Translations under genes and position numbers: made by a program
Shown here: positions 17,425 to 26,904 of the stretch, one piece after another
Numbering within the stretch: the stretch's first letter is position 1
How the letters are laid out: each line of letters starts with the position of its first letter
The notes under the pieces: generated by a model
The model's database searches: none
Told to the model about the DNA's origin: nothing
The model's input: only the letters and a program-made list of their open reading frames with translations
DNA from: Flavobacterium sp. HTF
Lineage (GTDB): Bacteria > Bacteroidota > Bacteroidia > Flavobacteriales > Flavobacteriaceae
Length of the DNA stretch: 64,000 nt
Assembly (NCBI RefSeq): GCF_003105115.1
Contig: NZ_QETH01000015.1
Span: 19,333-83,332 of the forward strand
Direction of reading: 5' to 3'

Positions 17425-19020
17425 ATGAGTAAAGAAAAAAACAAAAAGATTTCTAAAAAGAAGGATTCCAAATTCATTAAAAAAATCAAGCAGCACATGT
17501 ATAAGTGGCATCGTGTTATTGGTTTGATTACTATAATTCCGGTTATTTTCTGGACATTATCAGGTTTGATGCATCCGTTTATGGCACATTTTTTTAAACC
17601 TGAAATCGCTCACGATAAAATAGAACAGCAGGTTATTGACAAAAATAAGCTGCAGTTTTCGATTCAGGAAGTTTTAAAGCAAAACAGCATCAATGATTTT
17701 AAAAACTTCAGAATCGTTTCTTTCAACAATGCAACATACTATCAGGTAAAACTGATTCCCGGTGATTTATTGTATTTTGATGCTTCAAATGGTAAAAAAC
17801 TGGAAAACGGTGATCAGAAATATGCCGAATGGCTTTCGCGTTATTTTCTTGACGATCAAAAAAGTCCGGTAAAAAAGATTGAAGTTGTTACCGAATTTAC
17901 TTCGCAATATAAATATGTGAATCGTTATTTACCGGTTTATAAATTAAGTTTTGACCGCCCCGATGCGATGCAGATTTATGTTGAAACCTTATCCGGTAAG
18001 CTGGCTACATATAATCCGGCATCAAGACAGTTTTTTATCTGGTTCTTTGATACTTTTCATAACTGGTCTTTTATGGATGCCATTACGAACAACAGTATCC
18101 GGATTATTACTATGATTTTCCTGTTGTCGGTTATTGGATTTTCTGCTTTGAGCGGGATTTTAATTTATGGTTTGCTGTGGAAACAATTCAAGAAAACCGA
18201 TAGTGCACAACCCAAAAAAGGATTGAGAAAATACCATCGCCAAATCGGGATCTGGGTTTCGCTCTTTACGCTGACATTCGCATTTAGCGGTGCTTATCAC
18301 GCTACCACAAAATGGTCGCCTTATACTTTGTCACAGATGGTTTATGAACCTACATTTTCGACCAAAGAAATTCCGGTTGCCAATAATAATCTGAATCTGG
18401 ACTGGAACCGTTTTGAAAATATCGGCATCATAATGCTAAACGATACTATATATTATCGTTGTCAGCTGACTGAAAAAGAGACTCGAAAATTCAGAAAACC
18501 AACAGGCGATTCTAAATGGAATAAAAAAGATTCAAAATCAGAAGTAGTTTATATTAATGCAGCCACTAATCAAATTGTGCCAGATATTGATCTACAATAC
18601 GCAGAATTTTTAGCGTACTATTTTACAGACGGTACGCCAAAAGGAGCTTGTTGCGAAATGGACGTAAGTTCTGGTGAAGAACCTCATCCAGCTCTGGAAA
18701 ACGTAAAATTAGCAGAATCAAAAGTTCTGACTGATTTTGAAAGCAGGGAATATGGCTTTGTCAATAAAAGACTTCCGGTTATAAAACTGACTTATGACAC
18801 TCCGGAGAAAACATCCTATTTTATTGAAACAGCAACGTCAAGACTGGCGGCAGTTGTTACAACTTCGGATAAAGTAGAAGGGTATTCTTTTGCCATCCTG
18901 CATAAATTTTTATTTATGGACTGGGCAGGAAAAAATATCCGTGACCTGGCAACAGTTTTAGCGGCGCTGTCTATTTTAATCGTCAGTGTTTTAGGCTTTA
19001 TTCTTTTTCTGAAAAAATAG
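17425..19020 (+). CDS. PepSY-associated membrane protein (inner membrane reductase/uptake partner type)
   Basis: A 531-residue inner-membrane protein. Membrane helices lie at about 31-53 (VIGLITIIPVIFWTLSGLMHPF), about 225-253, about 272-290 and 511-530, with two large soluble PepSY-like domains between them. Conserved His residues sit at helix ends (KWHRVIG, KYHRQIGIW), as in PepSY_TM proteins that reduce or process siderophore-bound metals. A Cys pair (GACCEMD, about 410-411) and a His-containing loop follow. It begins 2 bp after the receptor stop, a clear two-gene unit. Confidence 0.82.
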   Translation: MSKEKNKKISKKKDSKFIKKIKQHMYKWHRVIGLITIIPVIFWTLSGLMHPFMAHFFKPEIAHDKIEQQVIDKNKLQFSIQEVLKQNSINDFKNFRIVSFNNATYYQVKLIPGDLLYFDASNGKKLENGDQKYAEWLSRYFLDDQKSPVKKIEVVTEFTSQYKYVNRYLPVYKLSFDRPDAMQIYVETLSGKLATYNPASRQFFIWFFDTFHNWSFMDAITNNSIRIITMIFLLSVIGFSALSGILIYGLLWKQFKKTDSAQPKKGLRKYHRQIGIWVSLFTLTFAFSGAYHATTKWSPYTLSQMVYEPTFSTKEIPVANNNLNLDWNRFENIGIIMLNDTIYYRCQLTEKETRKFRKPTGDSKWNKKDSKSEVVYINAATNQIVPDIDLQYAEFLAYYFTDGTPKGACCEMDVSSGEEPHPALENVKLAESKVLTDFESREYGFVNKRLPVIKLTYDTPEKTSYFIETATSRLAAVVTTSDKVEGYSFAILHKFLFMDWAGKNIRDLATVLAALSILIVSVLGFILFLKK

Positions 19021-19025
19021 ATTAA

Positions 19026-19104
19026 AGGTTCTGAGGTTCTAAGATGCTGAGATACTAAGTTTAATTCTCTTAGAATCTCAGAACCTTAGAATCTTAGTAT
19101 CTTT
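19026..19104. repeat. 8-bp word array (RTNCTRAG), two opposed arms
   Basis: The left arm has GTTCTGAG GTTCTAAG, then ATGCTGAG ATACTAAG in exact 8-bp register from 19028. The right arm has CTTAGAAT CTCAGAAC, then CTTAGAAT CTTAGTAT from 19069. It separates convergent genes and could act as a bidirectional terminator. Confidence 0.88.
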
Positions 19105-19113
19105 AAAAAAACT

Positions 19114-19776
19114 TTATCTGGGATTTTCCTCAAAGTATCTGGCTTCTATTCGCTTAATATCTTTAATCGAGCTTTTTGCCCAGGCAAGACGTTTTTCAAG
19201 GATTTCCTGTTCTGATAATTGCCACTTTATATCTGAATTCCGTAAACGGTTGGTTAGGTTTTGAATGATGATTGCTGCAGAAACTGAAATATTTAAACTT
19301 TCTGTAAAACCTACCATCGGTATTTTTAGAAAACCATCGGCTTTGTCTAAGATTTCCTGAGAAAGTCCGTCACGTTCTGTACCGAAGAATAAGGCACTTG
19401 GTTTTGTAATATCAAAATCTTCGAGCAAACAGTCATTTTCGTGAGGTGTAGTAGCAATAATTTGATACCCCTGATTTTTTAAAGTCGAAACACAATTGGT
19501 AATCGAATCAAACTGATTGATATCTACCCATTTTTGAGCACCCATTGCAATTTCTTTATCGATTCTTTTACCATAACGCTGCTCGATAATATTAAGTTCC
19601 TGAATTCCGAAAACCTCACAGCTTCGCATTACTGCACTTGTATTGTGCATCTGAAAAACATCCTCAACAGCAATTGTAAAATGTTTGGTACGATTGGCTA
19701 AAACTTTCAGAAACTTTTCTTTACGGTTGTCAGTTAATATATTTTCAAGGAATGCGAGATAATCTAAATCAGTCAT
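19114..19776 (-). CDS. TrmH/SpoU-type tRNA/rRNA 2'-O-methyltransferase
   Basis: A 220-residue SPOUT methyltransferase. TIAVEDVFQMHNTSAVMRSCEVFG holds the catalytic Asn/Arg of motif 1, LFFGTERDGLSQEIL is motif 2 and IPMVGFTESLNISVSAAIII is motif 3 with the trefoil knot. It most resembles TrmH (Gm18 of tRNA). The ATG at 19776 is chosen. A longer frame from 19797 would begin with TTG inside the -7 element TATTTTTG. Confidence 0.88.
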   Translation of the reverse strand: MTDLDYLAFLENILTDNRKEKFLKVLANRTKHFTIAVEDVFQMHNTSAVMRSCEVFGIQELNIIEQRYGKRIDKEIAMGAQKWVDINQFDSITNCVSTLKNQGYQIIATTPHENDCLLEDFDITKPSALFFGTERDGLSQEILDKADGFLKIPMVGFTESLNISVSAAIIIQNLTNRLRNSDIKWQLSEQEILEKRLAWAKSSIKDIKRIEARYFEENPR

Positions 19777-19794
19777 TTTTGGTGTTATTTGCCG

Positions 19795-19802
19795 CAAAAA
19801 TA
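19795..19802 (-). promoter_or_regulatory. -7 element TATTTTTG for the TrmH-type gene
   Basis: An exact TAnnTTTG on the minus strand, 18 bp before the chosen ATG. It decides the start codon. Confidence 0.6.
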
Positions 19803-19831
19803 CTAAAAAAGAATTGTTTATAAAGTAGTGT

Positions 19832-21361
19832 TTAACTCCTTCCGGCTAACTGTCCTGTTATTTTCTCATCCAGCCTTTTGTATAAATAATTTACCTTTTC
19901 GACATCAATCGGTAATTTTTCATTTATAAAAACATCTCCCGTAAAGGCACTTTTTTCATTTTTAGAGTGCTTTTTCAGACGCTCGTACATTTGATCTACT
20001 TCTTCGATATAATAATCCGCATTTATAATCGTAAGAAACCGGTCTAAAATGGTTTTCATTCCTTCATTATAATTGTATATTGAAACATTTGGGTCTTTTT
20101 CAGAAAAATCATTGTAGGCCTTAAAATATTCCTCAAGAACAACCGCACCATATTGATGAAAGTCAATTTCGTCAATTTCCTGATTACTAAGCCCAAAAAC
20201 ATCAGCCGGAAGCAGATTTGGAACCATATGCATTCCTCTTAATTTTGAATGGGATTTTAAAACCTCAACCGGATTTCGGTAAAGCAGCACAAAAGGCAAC
20301 TCCGAAAAAATGGATCGTAATTCGGCCGTTTTAAATATATGCCAGGAATCCAGTTTTATAATTAAATTCTTTTCATCCGGGAATCGTTTTTGACCTAAGA
20401 TCCTGATTACCGCTTTGATAAGATCTCTTTTTTTGGCAGAATCAAACGCCTTACTCCTCAAAATCAGATCAATAATCGGAGCTTCTGCTACCACTATATT
20501 TTGTGGGGAAACGGCCAAAGATTGCGCAAGCATTGTGGAGCCGCAACGCGAAACATGAAATACAAAAGCCTTTAAGTCGGCAGAAGTCAATTGAGCGGCC
20601 CAGTCAATAAGGTTTTCCGCAGTACTTACAACCTTAAATCTTTTGGAATTAACGGAATGGCTTTGGCATTTTGACAGTGTCTCTTCAAAAAATGGCTCCA
20701 AATATCTTTTCTCTCCCAAATAAATCCACTCAAAATATATTTTATCGTCTTTTTCAATTAATTTATTGGGAATCCAGTGCAAAAGTGGATGATTGATGTT
20801 TTCCGTATTTGAAAAGGCAGTTTCAAAAGCAGCTGTATCACCTAAACTGTTTAGAATAAAAGAATAAAGTTTTTCTGTTGAAACTGATTCTGATTCTGAA
20901 TCGGTTCTTATTACTAAATCGGCTTTTAGGGGAATCTCGTAGACATCACTAATTCCGGTAAAATTTTTAATCTTATTGATATCCTCATCCGGTAAAAGTG
21001 CTTTTTTATACAAGCCTTTAGGGTCTCTTTTGATAAGACTCTCTATAGAACAATCCAGAAATACCGTTTTTACGAATTTGTGCTGACTCAATTTATTTCT
21101 CAAATCCTCGTAAGGATTAATCACTGACATTAAGACAATCACATTTGACTGAACAAATTCCTGACCGAGCTTAAAAAGCCGTTTGATGTTTTTCTGTCTG
21201 TCTTCTTTTGAAAATCCCAGGTCTTTGCAAAGTGTTTTTCTGTAACTATCTCCATCGACAACTTCTACTTTGTGCCCTCTTGCTGACAGTAAATGCGCTA
21301 CATTTTTGGCTAAAGTAGTTTTACCGGAACCCGACAAACCTGTAAATTGAATTAAAATCAT
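19832..21361 (-). CDS. Fusion protein: adenylylsulfate kinase domain + sulfotransferase-like domain
   Basis: A 509-residue protein. Residues 1-170 are an APS kinase: P-loop GLSGSGKTTLA (8-18), DGDSYRKTL (36-44), the DRQKNIKRL segment and the KRDPKGLYKKA lid region (111-121). It makes PAPS from APS and ATP. Residues 190-509 resemble a sulfotransferase: a 5'-phosphosulfate loop-like HVSRCGSTMLAQSLA (269-283) and a 3'-phosphate site-like LLYRNPVEVLKSHSKLRG (359-376). So PAPS may be made and used in one chain. The acceptor is unknown. The ATG at 21361 is preferred over an upstream start adding 20 residues before the P-loop. No cysD/cysN is adjacent. Confidence 0.8.
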   Translation of the reverse strand: MILIQFTGLSGSGKTTLAKNVAHLLSARGHKVEVVDGDSYRKTLCKDLGFSKEDRQKNIKRLFKLGQEFVQSNVIVLMSVINPYEDLRNKLSQHKFVKTVFLDCSIESLIKRDPKGLYKKALLPDEDINKIKNFTGISDVYEIPLKADLVIRTDSESESVSTEKLYSFILNSLGDTAAFETAFSNTENINHPLLHWIPNKLIEKDDKIYFEWIYLGEKRYLEPFFEETLSKCQSHSVNSKRFKVVSTAENLIDWAAQLTSADLKAFVFHVSRCGSTMLAQSLAVSPQNIVVAEAPIIDLILRSKAFDSAKKRDLIKAVIRILGQKRFPDEKNLIIKLDSWHIFKTAELRSIFSELPFVLLYRNPVEVLKSHSKLRGMHMVPNLLPADVFGLSNQEIDEIDFHQYGAVVLEEYFKAYNDFSEKDPNVSIYNYNEGMKTILDRFLTIINADYYIEEVDQMYERLKKHSKNEKSAFTGDVFINEKLPIDVEKVNYLYKRLDEKITGQLAGRS

Positions 21362-21535
21362 TTCAGAATTTCTTTTATTTAATATAATATTAAAACTAAA
21401 TAAATTACAAAGTCTAAACAATAAGTATAACTACGCTTTATTTCTCTTAAAAAAACAAAAACCTGTCGCGTAAGTCTTATCTTTTCTGTAGGATTGAATA
21501 CATAAATTGCTATTTTTATCTTTTAATAAATAAGC

Positions 21536-22237
21536 ATGAAAAAGAAATTAGTCATTTTAACCGGAGCCGGAATCAGTGCCGAAAGCGGAATAAAAACTTT
21601 TCGCGACAGTGATGGTTTATGGGAAGGTCATGATGTAATGGAAGTTGCCACTCCGGAAGGCTGGCATAAAAACCAGAATTTGGTACTAGATTTTTATAAC
21701 AAAAGACGTCAACAGCTCAAAGAAGTGCAGCCGAATTTGGGGCATCAGATTTTAGCCGAACTGGAAAATAATTTTGATGTACATATTATTACGCAAAACG
21801 TAGATGATTTGCACGAGCGTGCAGGAAGTACACAAGTTTTGCATCTGCATGGCGAATTACTGAAAGTAAGAAGTACACAAAACAAAAACCTCATTCTGGA
21901 TTGGTCAGATGATTTATTTACAGGCGATTTTGATCAGAACGGACATCAGCTGCGACCGCATATTGTATGGTTTGGAGAGGAAGTTCCTGCTCTGGAAGAA
22001 GCAATTGACATTACAGAAACTGCTGATTATTTTGCAGTGATTGGAACCTCATTACAGGTTTATCCCGCTGCGGGACTTATTTCGTATACTCCGGCTACAA
22101 CTCCGGTTTTTTATATTGACCCAAAACCTATTTCTATTCCGAATATTAGAAACAAAGTAGAAACAATTGCCAAATTTGCCTCGACAGGAGTTGCCGATTT
22201 AAGAGAAAGATTGTTTGAATTAGAACAGATAAAATGA
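21536..22237 (+). CDS. cobB: NAD-dependent sirtuin deacylase, SIRT5/CobB type without zinc cysteines
   Basis: A 233-residue sirtuin. NAD-binding GAGISAESGIKTFRDSDGLWE (10-30), catalytic QNVDDLHERAG and H105 in LHLHGEL, and the GTSLQVYPA ribose loop are present. Y54 and R57 form the YxxR motif that favours succinyl/malonyl substrates. The four zinc-binding Cys found in most sirtuins are absent (no Cys between 105 and 150), a variation also seen in other Bacteroidetes. The gene overlaps the next by 4 bp (ATGA). Confidence 0.92.
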   Translation: MKKKLVILTGAGISAESGIKTFRDSDGLWEGHDVMEVATPEGWHKNQNLVLDFYNKRRQQLKEVQPNLGHQILAELENNFDVHIITQNVDDLHERAGSTQVLHLHGELLKVRSTQNKNLILDWSDDLFTGDFDQNGHQLRPHIVWFGEEVPALEEAIDITETADYFAVIGTSLQVYPAAGLISYTPATTPVFYIDPKPISIPNIRNKVETIAKFASTGVADLRERLFELEQIK

Positions 22238-22926
22238 TTTTTGAAAGCTGGTTAACCTATTTATCTCAGTACAATTTATTTGTGTTGTTTGTTTTCTTTT
22301 TGATTGAAAACGCAGCATTGTTTTATCTTTCAATTTTAATTGGAAAAATTCTGGAACCTGAAAATACAATACTTCATCGCACTGATATTAAATGGCTTGT
22401 TTCAACAGTGATTTGCAATACCTTTATAACCTTATTGGGATATGAATTATATCTTTACGGAATTCTGAAAATAGATTTTTCACCTTCTGCTATTTTCCTG
22501 ATTTTAGATACTCTGCTATTGATTTTATTAATGGACTTTTTTATGTTTTGTTTCCATTATCTGGTACATCATTTAAAATGGTTTTATCCTATCCACAAAC
22601 TTCATCACACCCATGTAGAGACCAGCGTTTACAGTTTATTTGTACTTCATCCGGTAGAAACTTTTGGTTTTGGTTTTATATGGCTGTTTTTGATTTCTGT
22701 TTTAGAACTCAATTATATTAGTATTATTATTTATCTGATTTTAAATTTATCATACGGAATTTTCGGTCACTTAAAAACCGATATTTTTCCACATTTCTGG
22801 TACAACAACTACTTTACAAAATGGATTTCAACAACAAAATTTCATTCTAATCACCACAAAAACGAATCTCGCAATTATGGTTTTTATTTTACGATTTGGG
22901 ATAAAATCTTCAAAACCACAATTTAA
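22234..22926 (+). CDS. Fatty acid hydroxylase/sterol desaturase superfamily membrane protein
   Basis: A 230-residue integral membrane di-iron protein. Hydrophobic segments flank the histidine boxes HYLVHH (about 108-113), HKLHHTH (about 121-127) and HSNHHKN near 205. This is the superfamily that hydroxylates or desaturates lipids and carotenoids. It overlaps the sirtuin gene by 4 bp, so translation is coupled. The substrate is unknown. Confidence 0.85.
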   Translation: MIFESWLTYLSQYNLFVLFVFFLIENAALFYLSILIGKILEPENTILHRTDIKWLVSTVICNTFITLLGYELYLYGILKIDFSPSAIFLILDTLLLILLMDFFMFCFHYLVHHLKWFYPIHKLHHTHVETSVYSLFVLHPVETFGFGFIWLFLISVLELNYISIIIYLILNLSYGIFGHLKTDIFPHFWYNNYFTKWISTTKFHSNHHKNESRNYGFYFTIWDKIFKTTI

Positions 22927-22984
22927 ATCACAATATAGAGGCATAATAACTTCTAACTAGCTTTCAGAAGTTTTAACAATACCT

Positions 22985-22992
22985 TATATTTG
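22985..22992 (+). promoter_or_regulatory. -7 element TATATTTG for purB
   Basis: An exact TAnnTTTG 26 bp upstream of the purB ATG. The -33 side is weak. Confidence 0.6.
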
Positions 22993-23017
22993 CACCTTTC
23001 GAAAAAACAACAAAACA

Positions 23018-24364
23018 ATGACTACTCTAAACGAATTGAATGCTATATCGCCAATCGACGGAAGATATAGAAATAAAACTCTTTCATTAGCACCTTTCTT
23101 CTCAGAAGAAGCCCTGATTAAATACCGTGTTTTGGTTGAAGTGGAATATTTTATTGCTTTATGCCAGATTCCGTTACCTCAACTAAAAGATGTGAATTCA
23201 AATTTATTTGACAGTTTGCGTAACATCTACAAAGACTTTTCTACTGAAGATGCCCTTTGGATCAAAGAAACAGAGAAAGTTACCAATCACGATGTAAAAG
23301 CCGTTGAGTATTTTATTAAAGATGCTTTTGAAAAACTGGGTTTATCTCAACACAAAGAGTTCATTCATTTCGGATTAACCTCTCAGGATATTAATAACAC
23401 TGCAATTCCGCTTTCTACAAAAGAAGCTTTTGAGCAGGTTTATATGCCAACTTTAATTTCTTTGATTTCTAAATTAAAAGAATTAAGCACAGAATGGAAA
23501 GACATTCCAATGTTGGCGCGTACACACGGACAACCGGCGTCTCCTACCCGTTTAGGAAAAGAAATCCTGGTTTTTGTAGAGCGTTTGGAAGAACAGATGA
23601 GATTGTTGTTCAATATTCCGTTTGCTGCTAAATTTGGCGGAGCAACCGGAAACTTCAACGCGCATCATGTAGCGTATCCTCAGATTGACTGGAAACAATT
23701 TGGAAATAAATTTGTTGAAACTGATCTTGGTTTACAACACTCTTTTCCAACAACACAAATAGAGCATTATGATCATTTTGCAGCATTTTTTGATGCTTTA
23801 AAAAGAATCAACAATATCATTATCGATTTAGACCGTGATATCTGGACTTATGTTTCAATGGATTATTTCAAACAAAAAATCAAAGCGGGCGAAATCGGAT
23901 CTTCTGCGATGCCGCATAAAGTAAACCCGATTGATTTTGAAAATTCTGAAGGAAATTTAGGAATGGCAAATGCTATTTTTGAACATTTGTCAGCTAAACT
24001 GCCAATTTCGAGATTACAGCGTGATTTAACAGACAGTACAGTTCTTCGTAATATTGGCGTACCTATTGGCCACACTATTATTGCTTTTGAAGCGACACTA
24101 AAAGGTTTAAATAAATTATTGCTTAACGAATCTAAATTTGCCGAAGATTTAGAAAGAAACTGGGCAGTGGTAGCAGAAGCAATTCAGACTATTTTGCGTC
24201 GTGAGGCATATCCAAATCCTTATGAAGCCCTAAAAGGTTTAACAAGAACAAACGAAGCTATAGATAAAAAAGCAATTCACAATTTTATTGCGACTTTAGA
24301 TGTTTCTGATGCCATCAGAGCCGAATTAATGCAAATAACTCCTGCTAATTACACAGGAATTTAA
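23018..24364 (+). CDS. purB: Adenylosuccinate lyase
   Basis: A 448-residue fumarase-superfamily enzyme that releases fumarate from SAICAR and adenylosuccinate in purine synthesis. The N-terminal LNAISPIDGRYRNKT, the active-site segment ARTHGQPASPTRLGKE near 167, and the family signature GEIGSSAMPHKVNPIDFENSEG near 294-315 are intact. The length is normal for the E. coli-type PurB. It has its own promoter and terminator. Confidence 0.97.
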   Translation: MTTLNELNAISPIDGRYRNKTLSLAPFFSEEALIKYRVLVEVEYFIALCQIPLPQLKDVNSNLFDSLRNIYKDFSTEDALWIKETEKVTNHDVKAVEYFIKDAFEKLGLSQHKEFIHFGLTSQDINNTAIPLSTKEAFEQVYMPTLISLISKLKELSTEWKDIPMLARTHGQPASPTRLGKEILVFVERLEEQMRLLFNIPFAAKFGGATGNFNAHHVAYPQIDWKQFGNKFVETDLGLQHSFPTTQIEHYDHFAAFFDALKRINNIIIDLDRDIWTYVSMDYFKQKIKAGEIGSSAMPHKVNPIDFENSEGNLGMANAIFEHLSAKLPISRLQRDLTDSTVLRNIGVPIGHTIIAFEATLKGLNKLLLNESKFAEDLERNWAVVAEAIQTILRREAYPNPYEALKGLTRTNEAIDKKAIHNFIATLDVSDAIRAELMQITPANYTGI

Positions 24365-24386
24365 ATAAAACCTAAAATATTTTGTC

Positions 24387-24420
24387 AAAAAAAGCTATCT
24401 TTATCGGGATAGCTTTTTTT
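24387..24420 (+). terminator. purB terminator
   Basis: A 13-bp perfect stem (24387-24399 with 24408-24420) with T-rich right arm. Confidence 0.9.
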
Positions 24421-24584
24421 ATTAATTATTTTGAGCAAAACTAGCCGGATTACTTCACAGATCTTTATTTTGATAAAAATCAGTTGAATTTTCATTTGAA
24501 ATGAAAAGCTTTTTCTTAAAATTTGATTTTTAAGTAAAGCCTGATCAGAAAGCTGGTTAAGCTCCTGAACAAAAATACCACTTT

Positions 24585-26819
24585 ATGATTGCCTTAAACG
24601 CCGCTGCAGAAACTACACACCATTTACAACCTTTGATCAGCGACCTTGGATTAATTCTGATGACCGCCGGAATTGCGGTACTCCTATTTAAAAAAATGAA
24701 GCAGCCTTTGGTTTTAGGCTACCTGATTGCCGGTTTTCTTGCCGGAAATCATTTTGATTTTTTCCCCTCGATATCAGATATGCACAGCGTTGAAGTCTGG
24801 GCAGAAATCGGTGTAATCTTTTTGCTTTTTAGTCTTGGTCTGGAATTTAGTTTTAAGAAATTAGTAAAAGTAGGCGGCACTTCTTCGATTACGGCAATTA
24901 CGCAGATCCTCTTTATGACCTTTATTGGCTATTGTGTCGGGCAATGGATGGGATGGGGAAAAATGGACAGTATTTTCCTTGGGGCAACACTTTCTATTTC
25001 CTCTACAACCATCATTATTCGTGCATTTGATGAACTCGGCGTTAAAGGAAAAAAATTCGTCGGAATCGTTTTTGGCGCTTTGATTGTCGAAGATATTGTG
25101 GCTATTTTAATGCTAGTGTTATTATCGACAATTGCAGTTAGTGACCAGGTTTCAGGAATGGCTTTATTACAATCTGTTTTAAAATTAATCTTCTTTTTGA
25201 TTATATGGTTTTTAGGAGGGATTTTTATTATTCCGACGATTTTAAAGAAAGCCAAACATCTTTTAACTGACGAAATGTTACTGATTATCTCGTTAGCACT
25301 TTGTCTGATGATGGTCATGTTTGCTGCCAATGTCGGGTTTTCTCCTGCCTTAGGAGCTTTTATAATGGGTTCTATCATTGCAGAAACTACTCAGGCAGAA
25401 AAAATAGAGCATTTAATTCAGCCTGTAAAAGATTTATTTGGTGCTGTTTTCTTCGTATCGGTTGGAATGTTAATCAACCCGGAAACTTTAGTTACCTATG
25501 CCCTTCCGGTATTAATTATTACGCTTTTAACTATTTTCGGAAAAGCATTCAGCTCTTCAATTGGGGCATTACTTTCAGGTCAGCCGTTAAAACAATCGGT
25601 ACAAACCGGAATGAGTTTAGCACAGATTGGCGAGTTCTCTTTTATCATTGCCACTTTAGGAATGACACTAAAAGTAACCAGCGATTTTTTATACCCGATT
25701 ATTGTTGCCGTATCTGCTATCACAACCTTTACAACTCCTTTCTTAATTAAATATTCAGAAGCATTTGCTTTGGTTTTAGAAAAAAAAATGCCCAAAAAAT
25801 GGGTCAAAAATATCAATCGTTACAGCGTAAATGCACAAGCCATCAAATCGGTAAGTACGTGGCAACTGGTATTTCGTGCGTCTATAACCCAGATTATACT
25901 TCATACCATTATTATCACGGCGATTATTTTATTGTCTTCTAAATTTGTGGCTCCGCTTGTTGCCGATACACGATTTGGCAATACATTGGCCGCTTTGATC
26001 ACACTTGCTGCTATTGCACCGTTTTTATGGGCATTATCATTACGTCGTGTAAAAGTCGAAGAAGTGGAATCTTTATGGGAAGAACGCAAATACAGGGGTG
26101 CCTTATTGATGCTGATCCTGATCAGAATGAGTCTTGGATTATTCTTTGTTGGATTTTTACTGAATATTTTCTTTTCGCCTTTGGTAGCCTTTATAGCCCT
26201 GATTATTGCCATTGGAGCTTATCAGCTATTTCCAAAAAGACTGAACGAACAATATCACCGAATTGAAAATCACTTTCTGAAAAACCTCAACGATCGCGAA
26301 AACAAAAAAATCGACCGACGATATGCAAATTTAATGCCCTGGGATGGTCACATGTCTTTTTTTGATATTGGAAAAGAATCTAATCTGGCAGGAAAAACAT
26401 TAGAAGAGCTCCGTATACGTGAACAAATGGGAATCAATATTGCTTATATTAAACGAGGGGATGTTATGATTTCTATTCCAATTAAGACCGAACGTGTTTT
26501 TCCGGGAGACGAAATTTGTGTGATCGGTACCGACGCCCAGATTACGGAATTTAACAAATACCTTATTCAAAACGAAACCGAAACAGCAAAAGCGGTTCAG
26601 GACCCTGAAATAATATTACGTCAAATGGAGATTTCTGACGAAGAATTTATGCAAAAAAGTATTGGTGAGTTTAGGACCAAAAGCGGAGGAATGGTTGTTG
26701 GTATCGAAAGAAACGGAAACCGAATCCTAAATCCCGAATCACATTTGATTCTCGAAAAAAACGATATCCTTTGGGTTGTAGGTGATAAAAAGAAAATGAA
26801 CTCCTCGCTTAAAACCTAG
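24585..26819 (+). CDS. Cation:proton antiporter (CPA2, KefB type) with C-terminal RCK_C domains
   Basis: A 744-residue membrane protein. About 13 hydrophobic segments span 15-395 with the CPA2 signatures KQPLVLGYLIAGFLAG, ISSTTIIIRAFDELG and GALIVEDIVAILMLV (the ion-binding acidic pair region), plus three further helices around 430-545. The C-terminus has two TrkA_C-like modules (about 580-660 and 680-744) but no Rossmann TrkA_N domain, so NAD or glutathione gating as in KefC is not expected. Likely K+/H+ or Na+/H+ exchange. Single gene. Confidence 0.9.
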   Translation: MIALNAAAETTHHLQPLISDLGLILMTAGIAVLLFKKMKQPLVLGYLIAGFLAGNHFDFFPSISDMHSVEVWAEIGVIFLLFSLGLEFSFKKLVKVGGTSSITAITQILFMTFIGYCVGQWMGWGKMDSIFLGATLSISSTTIIIRAFDELGVKGKKFVGIVFGALIVEDIVAILMLVLLSTIAVSDQVSGMALLQSVLKLIFFLIIWFLGGIFIIPTILKKAKHLLTDEMLLIISLALCLMMVMFAANVGFSPALGAFIMGSIIAETTQAEKIEHLIQPVKDLFGAVFFVSVGMLINPETLVTYALPVLIITLLTIFGKAFSSSIGALLSGQPLKQSVQTGMSLAQIGEFSFIIATLGMTLKVTSDFLYPIIVAVSAITTFTTPFLIKYSEAFALVLEKKMPKKWVKNINRYSVNAQAIKSVSTWQLVFRASITQIILHTIIITAIILLSSKFVAPLVADTRFGNTLAALITLAAIAPFLWALSLRRVKVEEVESLWEERKYRGALLMLILIRMSLGLFFVGFLLNIFFSPLVAFIALIIAIGAYQLFPKRLNEQYHRIENHFLKNLNDRENKKIDRRYANLMPWDGHMSFFDIGKESNLAGKTLEELRIREQMGINIAYIKRGDVMISIPIKTERVFPGDEICVIGTDAQITEFNKYLIQNETETAKAVQDPEIILRQMEISDEEFMQKSIGEFRTKSGGMVVGIERNGNRILNPESHLILEKNDILWVVGDKKKMNSSLKT

Positions 26820-26838
26820 CTGGTTTTAAGTAATAAAA

Positions 26839-26879
26839 AAGCTTCTGAAATTCTAAAAAACTTAGAATCTCAGAAGCTT
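26839..26879. terminator. Bidirectional terminator-like inverted repeat built from CTNAGAAN words
   Basis: An 18-bp stem with one mismatch (26839-26856 with 26862-26879) lies between convergent genes. Its words (CTTCTGAA, ATTCTAAA) are of the same 8-bp family as at 19028 and 51621. Confidence 0.8.
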
Positions 26880-26904
26880 AATATTTTAGCAACTTAAAAG
26901 AAGA

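Noticed and set aside
24929..25378. Minus-strand frame of 149 codons inside the antiporter gene
   Set aside because: Fully within a well-conserved coding sequence on the other strand; composition is that of a shadow frame.
25301..25750. Plus-strand frame of 149 codons within the antiporter gene
   Set aside because: Out-of-frame overlap rich in Cys and His of shadow origin; no family similarity.
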